From the NCBI GenBank assembly GCA_022419385.1, contig JAJUBI010000008.1, forward strand, positions 1,984,001 to 2,048,000: a DNA stretch of 64,000 bases, read 5' to 3'. The translations under genes were made by a program, and so were the position numbers. Of this stretch, positions 56,195 through 64,000 are shown in pieces (position 1 is the first letter of the stretch; the number at the start of each line of letters is the position of its first letter). The notes beneath the pieces are model-generated. The model had not been told where the DNA came from. It did no database searches and saw nothing but the letters and a program-made list of their open reading frames with translations. This DNA is from Paraconiothyrium sp. Pb-2020. Its lineage: Eukaryota > Ascomycota > Dothideomycetes > Pleosporales > Didymosphaeriaceae.

Positions 56195-58114
56195 CTACAC
56201 GATGAGAAAGGATCTTTCTCTTTCACGTTTCAGAATCTCCCCATCCATCATTCCATCACAATAGGCTTCGCCCAAGAAGGTATGCGTGTCTTCTTCGCCA
56301 CATGCTCGCAACACGTACGGAATATGAGCACCACAGAAGACGACCACCACGTCACCGGCAATCGCTGAACCAGGACACATACCGATGTATCCTCGGCGGG
56401 TGATATATGGCCGCTTCCCATCCATGCCACTCATGCTGTTACGGTATCTCCCCGACGGAGACCGCCGTAACTCCTCAGCAGTGAGCGGTCGCGTCCCTGC
56501 TACCATTATTTCGGAGATCCTCACACATTCGTGATATGCCTCTTCAACAAGTGGCTTCCTGGCACGAATGTAGTCAACCTCAGGGTCCCAATAAAGGTCT
56601 CCGACCGGCACTCGCCATGTCGCTTCGGCTCGTCGGAGTGGGTCCTCGTAGATAGGTTCGTCCTTGATGGCAGACTTGCTGCAGAACTCTTGAAGTGTTT
56701 TAAAAAGGTGGAGGTATGACGCGTGATCGTCGGAAGCATGCCACACGTTCCCTACCTCCTCAATTGTATCGACCAAGTATCCTCGAATACCAAGGATATT
56801 CTGATTATTTGTCGGCACCACGGACGCCTTTGTGATTCCAGATGCGTGAAGCAAGTGATTCTCTGCGAATTCAAAGATAGTGTAATAGGATGGCGCAAGA
56901 TTTGGCCGCCAGTCCGGGGCCCAAGTCGGTAACCCTTCAAGACCGTCCTCCTTCGGGAACTGAGAGAAGCTGAGGAGCTCGATACGTCCCTTTGTGATCA
57001 TGGCCAGAGCTGCATGTGTGAAGATTGAAGCGACATCCAAGGTGACATAGTCTGGCTCAATCTCCAGCTGCTCGGCATCAACGGCCAGACCGAGCAACCC
57101 ATATATGCGATCTCGAGTTTGCGTTACTCTTGTATCACTTTCAACGAAGAGCTTCCTGAGCAGGTGGAACAGCTCGTCTCCCTCCCCTTCGCCGTTCGCG
57201 AACTTTTGACGTCGCTTTCGAGTACTCAGTAGCGGCCCCAGGCGGTGTGACTGCGCTTGCAAAGCGAGTTGCGCAAAGCTAAATCCTGGATTCGACTTCA
57301 TGGATTGCTTCATGGCTGCCGTAAATATGTGGCTTGCACGCCTGACAAATTCCACAGGAACGATCTTCTGTCCGCAGACGAAGACCGTATCAGGGCACAA
57401 GCTGATCTCCTGCACGATCCAGACACGATGGAACCAGGGTCTCTGATCGAGATCGACAATCGTTTGCAGCAAGTTCTCGAATCGAGGCCGCGCTTCATCG
57501 ACGAGCTGGTGATACGGCTTCGTCAATCGATCGTCCACCGAACGGCTTTCCATGATCTCGAGGAGACGGTGAATCTTCTCTTTCGTGAAGTAATTTTCCA
57601 ATCCAATGTCATCGACCTTCTGCCCAATATCTAGCCACAGATCCATCAGTTCATCAGATCCATCTGCTGCGGGGCCGAGCCAGACGAGGGTCTGCTCAGC
57701 TTTGCTGTATATTTCTGTCATAAGGGACACCTGTTTTGATTTCTCGGCGCCATTGCTCTGGTCGATACAAATTTGATCGACCCATAGAAGGATGTGTTCC
57801 TGTTGTTGACTGGCGATATACTGTAGAGCAGTGTGAAGGGACGGGGTAATGTTGAGTTGGGCTCCGGATAGATCGAGGAAACTTGTTTTCTCCGCGGTCC
57901 CCCAGGTGTACGAGAGCGCTTTGAATTTCAACGGTGCTGCTATCGGTGAGGTCAAGAGCTCGCAAACAAGGCTGCCATTCGGGGGCGACGTGGTTTCCTT
58001 GTGAGTCGTTGGCGATTCGGATGAGCGGAGCCGAAGTAGGCGGATATGCGTCGCTGCCGATGGCAGTGTACAAGAGGTGTAGTCAAACTTGGGCATATTC
58101 CAAAACCTCAGCAT
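56195..58114 (-). CDS. HET-domain (heterokaryon incompatibility) protein
   Basis: A single exon encodes 639 residues (or 633 if the second ATG, MPKFDYTS, is used). The HET domain spans about residues 62-245, with its diagnostic blocks KFKALSYTWG, HILLWVDQICIDQSN, MTEIYSKAEQTLVWLGP and RPWFHRVWIVQE. Conserved RDRIYGLLGLA and LPTWAPDW follow. HET domains trigger programmed cell death when different individuals fuse, as in het-6, tol and vic genes. The C-terminal CPGSAIAGDVVVVFCGAHIPYVLR block is typical of this subfamily. The gene lies directly downstream of an NLR-like receptor gene on the same strand, with about 0.54 kb between them. Confidence 0.93.
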   Translation of the reverse strand: MLRFWNMPKFDYTSCTLPSAATHIRLLRLRSSESPTTHKETTSPPNGSLVCELLTSPIAAPLKFKALSYTWGTAEKTSFLDLSGAQLNITPSLHTALQYIASQQQEHILLWVDQICIDQSNGAEKSKQVSLMTEIYSKAEQTLVWLGPAADGSDELMDLWLDIGQKVDDIGLENYFTKEKIHRLLEIMESRSVDDRLTKPYHQLVDEARPRFENLLQTIVDLDQRPWFHRVWIVQEISLCPDTVFVCGQKIVPVEFVRRASHIFTAAMKQSMKSNPGFSFAQLALQAQSHRLGPLLSTRKRRQKFANGEGEGDELFHLLRKLFVESDTRVTQTRDRIYGLLGLAVDAEQLEIEPDYVTLDVASIFTHAALAMITKGRIELLSFSQFPKEDGLEGLPTWAPDWRPNLAPSYYTIFEFAENHLLHASGITKASVVPTNNQNILGIRGYLVDTIEEVGNVWHASDDHASYLHLFKTLQEFCSKSAIKDEPIYEDPLRRAEATWRVPVGDLYWDPEVDYIRARKPLVEEAYHECVRISEIMVAGTRPLTAEELRRSPSGRYRNSMSGMDGKRPYITRRGYIGMCPGSAIAGDVVVVFCGAHIPYVLRACGEEDTHTFLGEAYCDGMMDGEILKRERERSFLIV

Positions 58115-58653
58115 GCGGAGTCATATGGATTGCATTGTTGAGGAAGTTTTGGTGCATGAAGAGTGCTCGTATTCAGCGAGGCACCCTTGCCTACTTTCGG
58201 CCTAGTGACAATCTCAACACGAGTTCTTTCGTATTCCAGCTCTTGAGCCGAGTCAGAGTCCTAGACTTGCATGGATATTCTTGCTCTTTGCATACTTAGA
58301 ATTGGCCGAATAAAATCCTTGAGTACCTCTATATGGACCCCATGTGCCTTCAAATACAAGCTTCTCAGGATTCCCATAAACGCAGCTTATCTTTCCCTCC
58401 TTGCCCAAAGTGGTTCATCCAAGCTGAAGGGAATTTCTTCGAGAAGCCCTGCACGAGACAATTCCGGGCTTTATGATTACTCGTATGACTTTGCGTGCAT
58501 AGGCTAATGAGGACACCTCCCCAGAGTCTCAATGGAAAAGTCATAGACTCGTAGCCCTAATTGGGAGCTCTCGACACTCCATTTAGCCGAGATCGGATTC
58601 TATGTTGGCCAAGTTTCTCTGACCAAGCCAAGAAGCATTGTGTTAAATGAGAC
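58115..58653. other. Spacer between NLR-like and HET genes
   Basis: 539 bp separate the stop of the upstream receptor gene and the HET start. It must hold the HET promoter. No other feature is seen. Confidence 0.4.
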
Positions 58654-61600
58654 TTATCTGAACAAGTAGAACACCAAATTGTCCCAATCACGGTCAGTCA
58701 AGTCCTTCTCCTTACGATCATCATCTGGAGCAATCTTATGTCGAAGGCTCATCGCTTTGTCAAGTTGAATCTGCGCCTCGTCCTCATTATCACTTCCACC
58801 TTCACGCAGGATCGTGCGACCCAGCTTCCAGTACCCGCGAGCTGCGATAGGTTTGAACCATTTATCTTCGCCAATGAAGGAGACTATCTTCTCTAGCAGG
58901 GTACTAGTCCGTGTTAGGGCATAATCGGCCTTGCGCTGAATTGCTTACCGTGCTTCTTTGTATCTTTCACGGTCAAATTCATCGCAAGCGAGACGGTAAT
59001 ACGCTGTGAGCGACGCGAGTGATCGTTCTCCGGTAGCCACAGGCACCACTTTTTCGGCACGTTGGTTGTACTCGTACGAGTCGTCTTTCTTGTCCTGAGC
59101 TCGCCGAACGTGACCCATGCAGGTAAGTATCATTCCGGTTCTGGGCTGGTCAGCGCTTTATGTAAAGATTGAGTTGCCTTTGCGACGTACTCGTAGGTCT
59201 TGGTGTCGTCTTTTCCAAGCTTCTTTTCTCTCTGCTCAAGAATAGGAGAGATCAGAGTGTCTGCGAGGTCGGCTTGCCCTCCAAACGCATAAATGAGAGC
59301 TCGGTGGAACCACGGGTATGGGAAGGGTAACTCTTCAGGTGGAGTCCTTTCTGTGATAGTATCGCTCGAAACCTCCCATGAGCGTATTGCCTCTTTCTCA
59401 TCTGGAACACGCATCAACGCCCGCCCGTATTCATTATACGCGATAGGGAGAGTATCGATGTCTTCCTGAAGTTGATGTTTCGTAATGCGATCTACGAGCA
59501 GCTCGATCCATTTCTTTGTGCAGCGAGCACCCTTTTCCGTGTCAAGATAGCTTCCAATAATGCCCTGGAACCGGTAGCTATCTGACAATATCTTGCTTCT
59601 GATGAGCTCGTCTCCATCATTGTCTTCGATCTCCGCAATTCTTTGGGCTAGAACAGCATACTCGTCGCCCTTCACCAAGCCATAACCGGTTTCTTGAAGC
59701 TGATATGTCCTGTAATTCTCAATATAAATTTTACAAAATATTGAACGACTTACCAACTAGACTCATTAAAGAGGGATGCAACCGCGAGAGAGGGCTTGAC
59801 CTTTTCCACTCCACGTTCTTCGAGTACCGTCCGCAAGCGAGAAACGTGGGGTTGATATCGCTGAACTTGACGCAGCCGGTCAACGTCATTCAAATTGCTA
59901 TTGTCGATGAACGGCCAGACAGCGCTTTGAAGTACTGTTGCTGCGTCGAATACGTCCTTGAACAGTGCTAGATCTAGCTTTCCTCGTACCACGTCCTGGA
60001 CTATGCGATGGACACGAAGAACAGTCAACTCCTTATTCCGAGTGACAAGGGAGGACCTCATGAGTGCCTCTCGAGCTTCATAGTACTGTATTCTGTTGGA
60101 AGGGTAGTCTGCAAGTCGAACTTTCTCTGCGCCCTTTGTCAAAATGTCCTCCGGTATGGAATCACCATCTAGCATAGAGAGAACTCTTAGGAGAGAGAGA
60201 GAGTCAGGCGGTAGACTCTCGATGTTCCATATGAAAGCAATTGTCTGCTGTCTGGTGTAGCCGGGGATAGGAGACTCCTGGAATTTCTTGCTGTCATAGT
60301 CGTAGTACTCGACGAATTCGGTCAGCGATAGGTGCTTGCTCCGGATCAAACTTGCCATTTGCACGATAGCTAGAGGAAGGCCACCCAGGCGGTCCACTAT
60401 CAAGCCACACGTTTTGGTACTGTCGACTTCCGCAGCCCTTTGCGACGATACTTCAAGGAAAGAAGTCGCTTCCTCAATGGCCATGGGTTGAAGCTCTATA
60501 CTCGTAACATTTGGGAGGCTGGTTGTCTGGGCGACTTGGCCTCTGCTCGTTACTAGAACACACCCGTGGTTTCCTGAGGGCCAAAAGTCGTACAATAGGT
60601 CAGGGTCGTCTGCGTTATCAAATATGATCAGCCATGAAGCGAGATCATCCCTCTGAGAAGAGTCGCCTCCCAAAGTCCGTACAGGGTTTGCCAACCAGGC
60701 CTTCACCTTGTCTCTCGTCACTTCAGGTTCTTCTTGCAGCGCCGACGCCTCGTCTTGAAATCCGAGCATAACAGATATGTTCCTGAACCCAGCAAGTAAT
60801 CGTGTGGTACTTGCGCTGTGTATCCAGAATACGGCATCGAAGTTGGTTTTGCGCGTGTGAGCATATTGAGCAGCTATCTCCGTCTTTCCAAGACCGCCGA
60901 TTCCATACACAACGCATGCTCTCGGAGCATTTTCGACATGACCAGAGGTTAAAGTACTGCTTTCCGTGTCCGGCGCAGGAAGAGCTTGGTAGATCTTATC
61001 GAGTACAGCACCCTGTCCGAAGAAGGCAGGGTTTCGAGAGTGCGCTAGGGAATAACAAGGTAGGAGTATCCTTTTCGTACTCGAGGAGGGTGGGGGAGTT
61101 GTAACTTTGAAAAGGTTAGTGGCAGGTTGATTAGCTCTGAACTTGAAGGTTACCATGGCTCTGTTCTAGCATTTCTTCAAGGTTACTGAGAGTCTCTGAT
61201 GGGTCGGTGTCGGCTTCGAGTCGTTGATAGGCCATGCTCACTACTTTGGGACCAGCTTCTGGCGCAGCCTTTAAGTAGGTAAGAAGTTTCTCGAAGATCG
61301 GCGTCCCGTGAATCATTTGGTTCAGCTCCTCATGGTTCGAACTGACACCAAACAATTCTTCGTTTACAGCATGAGACGTGGCATGATCCTTATCCACGAG
61401 CTGTGTTTGCGGCGACAGCATCAGCAATCACGCTCTATACATCGAAGCAACGCCGCCCCGAGACGTGTACACTTACGATTCTTTCGATTGGGCGGAAACG
61501 CCCCAGCGGTCCAGAATCGCGAACTTTTGATACAGACTCTTCATAGATTGATAAGACTGGTGCTTCGAGTTGTAAGCCACTGAACTTCGCACATACTCCA

Positions 61601-62140
61601 GCAAGCGTTTCGATGTCTTCCTTGCGTAGGATGTTCTTCGGAAGCTCCTTCTGTAGGAGTTTCAGGATCCACTTCCAGAGTTCCCATCGTGGATCTGCCG
61701 CAGAAGTGAGATGCGGGCTGCCCAAGAAGATGACACCGGCAACAGCATTGCGGATCCCTGGATAGTCATGGTGCGCGAGGTAAAGCGCGTGCTTCAGTAA
61801 GATGCCGCTCAAGCTATGGCATATGAAATACAAGGGTCTCTTCCGTCTCTGGATGTAATTAAGCTGAAGTAGCTAATTTGACATGGCGACGTACCTCGTA
61901 GTCTCTCGCCTGACGAAGGCCATCAAGGAAAACCCGTGCAAGAGATAGGACCTGGTGCCACACAGTACCACCGCCCCCACCTTTGGGTTCGATGTCGTAG
62001 TTGAAAATGAAGACGCGTACATCTTGGTCAGTAGAAGCGACCAGAAGCTTCAACCACATGCACTCTTTCGATTTGGAAGCTACACCTGGGACAGCTTGCG
62101 CCCACAGGCCCGGAATAACAACAAGACTTACGATCGTCAA
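58654..62140 (-). CDS. NLR-like STAND receptor: SesB-type alpha/beta hydrolase, NB-ARC, TPR
   Basis: Seven exons (61895-62140, 61477-61848, 61154-61400, 59754-61104, 59191-59709, 58949-59140, 58654-58903; introns of 44-76 bp) give about 1058 residues. The N-terminus is a hydrolase domain (VVIPGLWAQ, then FICHSLSGILLK with the presumed nucleophile Ser near residue 94, and GVIFLGSPH). The NB-ARC part has a P-loop GIGGLGKTEIA (about 356-366), a Walker B LIIFDNADD and GLPLAI. TPR helices fill residues 740-1040, and the end FYLFR is usual for the family. Such receptors act in non-self recognition and cell death. The 5' end is unresolved: the frame before VVIPGL has no ATG and the obvious upstream exon does not join in phase. 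The nucleophile elbow reads C-H-S-L-S rather than G-x-S-x-G. Confidence 0.85.
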
Positions 62141-63532
62141 CTGTGTTCATCTTCCCACCTTTTACTTACTCGATGCCATCTTCCGGTGCTCTTTGCTCAG
62201 ACAGATGGAAGACCAGCTTGAGTTCGGATTTAGATCTCGAGGAGAACCTCATATCGCTTCATCAGACCTCGTTACGACGAAACAAAGACTCTGTTCTCTC
62301 GCGATGAAAAGCAGTCAAGATCAAAGTAAAGTATACGCGTATGACGTAAGATAGCTTTACCGGTGAGTGCTCAGGTGATGTCTAACGTGGTACAAAACGT
62401 AGTGATGGGAACTGGTGGGGTTTGCTGCTGTGTCCTTTGGCCCCAATCCAGTTTCATCACGAATTACATTGATTGGGCCACGCAGCTGGCTGCATAGAAA
62501 GCAAGCAAAATGCTCAGAAACATCGTGATGGGGTTGTCTATCACTGCTTGATTTGGGGCAATGATCGGCGTTCCGGTGAAGGAACGGCATGCCGACCGTG
62601 CTGACTGGCCAACTGACCGACCGGTGCGGGGAAGTAACCAATCAGACAACAAGAGTTGCGCCGTGCGGCTCAACTTGATCAAATCATACAGCGAGTGCAG
62701 TGGATGGTAACGCACCGCAGCCTGTGCTCGTACAGAACCCCACTCTTCAAGTATTCTCGCCGGAAATGGACGCAAAGCGGGGCGATATGCGTGCTGAACG
62801 GTGTGGCACCATCTCGAGAGGTGTTATGGTTGGCACAAGTCAACATGATTTTAAGAGATGGGGTGATTGAAACTAGCAGCGTTACCTTTTTGCCACAATT
62901 GGTTGGTTTCTATCCCTTGGCGCGACCGGTGAAGAGTCCACATCTGCCGATGCTTCCCGAAGTTCATATCTATGTTTTGATAGGCGGCTTAAGACAGAAT
63001 ACATATGCAGCTGGGTGAATACCACCATGAGCAGTTTCGTTCGTGGTTCGTGGTCTGTCTCAATCCTTCAAGCGTTGCAATTTTCAATCTCTCCGTACCC
63101 AGCCTTCGTACAATTGTACTTCACGCCGAACGTCCTCACAAAAGCACAAATCGAATCGAACGAGAACATGCCTGGCCAAGTTACTAACAACGTTCGTCGA
63201 CCATGTTGAATACAGTGCGAAACTTTGGCTGACAACGTAAAGGGCACGTCTGCTCCGTCCAAGCTTAGGCCTTGGATGGGCATCAAACCCCGAACGAAGC
63301 CCACCGAGGAAGAAACGATTCGTCACGAGTTCAAGGCTGGGGAGATGCTTCTAGACTTTTCTCACCGTGGTTGTGCCATTCCACCAGCCCTAGAGTAGAC
63401 AACGACCACCAGCGGAACCGTTGGTCTTTCGAATCTACGGTTAGATTGATAGGCAATAAATCAGACTCATTGTTATTCCCGCGTAAACTATCCATAGTAA
63501 TGTGTGAAGAAAACTAGACCGCCCTTGCTCGA
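62141..63532. other. Intergenic, 1.4 kb
   Basis: The left part is the promoter and unresolved 5' end of the NLR-like gene (an ATG-initiated frame ends near 62185 at a GTAAGT donor). The rest holds no supported gene. Confidence 0.4.
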
Positions 63533-64000
63533 TCAATCCCAAAATATGATCAGTTCCACCTCAATGCTCTGCCTTGGTATGACCTTCTCAGCGGGAAGTG
63601 GATACGGAATAGCGCAGTGCGGTACACCTGGTATGGCTCTCGTTAGCTTGGCACCTAATGGTCCCCATAAGCCAGATATACCTGATCGAACAGCCATGGT
63701 GCTGTCAAATTGTCGGAAGAGGAGAACTTCGTTGGGCATATGGTCACTGACGTAGTACCATTTGTGCCCCGGACGATGGTATACCAAATAGTTCTCGTCG
63801 ACGCCATTATCTTCGTAAACATCATCACTGAGTTCATAATCGAGCTCGGGATTGACGGTGGAGTAGTCAACTACAGCTAATGGATAGTCGTTCAATGGGC
63901 CCACGAGAGGACGCCATGCGCTGCAAAAGCTTCAGCATGCGCATCAATGTAGATCAGGAGTCGGTTACATACTGGCTGAACTGATGGTTCTTCGATAGAA
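63533..64000 (-). CDS. CmcJ-like 2-oxoglutarate oxygenase/desaturase, 5' part outside window
   Basis: The gene is read leftwards and its start lies beyond the right edge. The visible frame covers the C-terminal 125 residues and more: WRPLVGPLNDYPLAVVDYST, YLVYHRPGHKWYYVSDHMPNEVLLFRQFDS, GVPHCAIPYP and PRQSIEVELIIFWD. These blocks match the fungal CmcJ/AsaB/GA4-desaturase-like family of Fe(II)/2-oxoglutarate enzymes, common in secondary metabolism. A late active-site His lies in the GVPHC block. An intron with donor GTATGT and acceptor TTTTGCAG is likely near 63917-63968. The substrate is unknown. Confidence 0.8.

Noticed and set aside
1..64000. CRISPR arrays, bacterial operons, phage or plasmid features
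   Set aside because: The window is fungal nuclear DNA with introns; no spaced direct repeats of CRISPR type are present.

Overview
The window looks like nuclear DNA of a filamentous ascomycete, most likely a Dothideomycete of the Pleosporales type. The evidence is short GT-AG introns (mostly 42-80 bp), a dispersed single 5S rRNA gene, fungal-only families (HET, Goodbye/NACHT STAND, SesB-type NLR, CmcJ-like oxygenase) and AT-rich islands between gene-dense stretches. Most gene models below were rebuilt by hand from splice signals and reading phase. Assignment to an order is inference.

Left third (1-20 kb). A partial BAHD/condensation-like acyltransferase and an F-box-type 'LPAELRN' protein are followed by three small disordered proteins of unknown role on the + strand (3.8-6.6 kb). 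Next come a DUF1294 membrane protein, a single-pass membrane protein, a Ca2+/calmodulin-dependent kinase of the CMK1/CmkB type and an RSC4-like tandem-bromodomain subunit of a chromatin remodeller. A large STAND receptor (Goodbye, NACHT-like NTPase, helical repeats, Zn finger) closes this part at 15.5-20.25 kb.

Middle (20-37 kb). This part holds two small secreted-protein loci, one cut by an in-frame stop and one by a frameshift, a GH17 cell-wall glucanase and a divergent CWC16/Yju2-type protein. It also holds a 5S rRNA gene in an AT-rich island, a dynamin/Mx-like GTPase, a PTC7-like mitochondrial PP2C phosphatase and the splicing factor PRP4.

Right part (37-64 kb). A 3.5 kb gene-free stretch leads to a bZIP factor with a possible membrane anchor. 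After a 2.6 kb gap comes a Nif1-like Sel1-repeat gene with two very long introns, then a five-finger CCCH protein, NOC4, and ATP4 (divergent from NOC4 across 194 bp). The last 11 kb are accessory in character: a decayed tandem array with a cysteine-rich coding signature, a HET-domain gene, a SesB-NB-ARC-TPR NLR-like receptor directly upstream of HET on the same strand, and the 3' part of a CmcJ-like oxygenase gene.

Housekeeping genes (PRP4, NOC4, ATP4, PTC7, RSC4) thus alternate with self/non-self recognition genes. The strongest candidates for something new are the HET/NLR neighbourhood with its decayed Cys-rich repeat array, and the Goodbye STAND protein with a C-terminal zinc finger.
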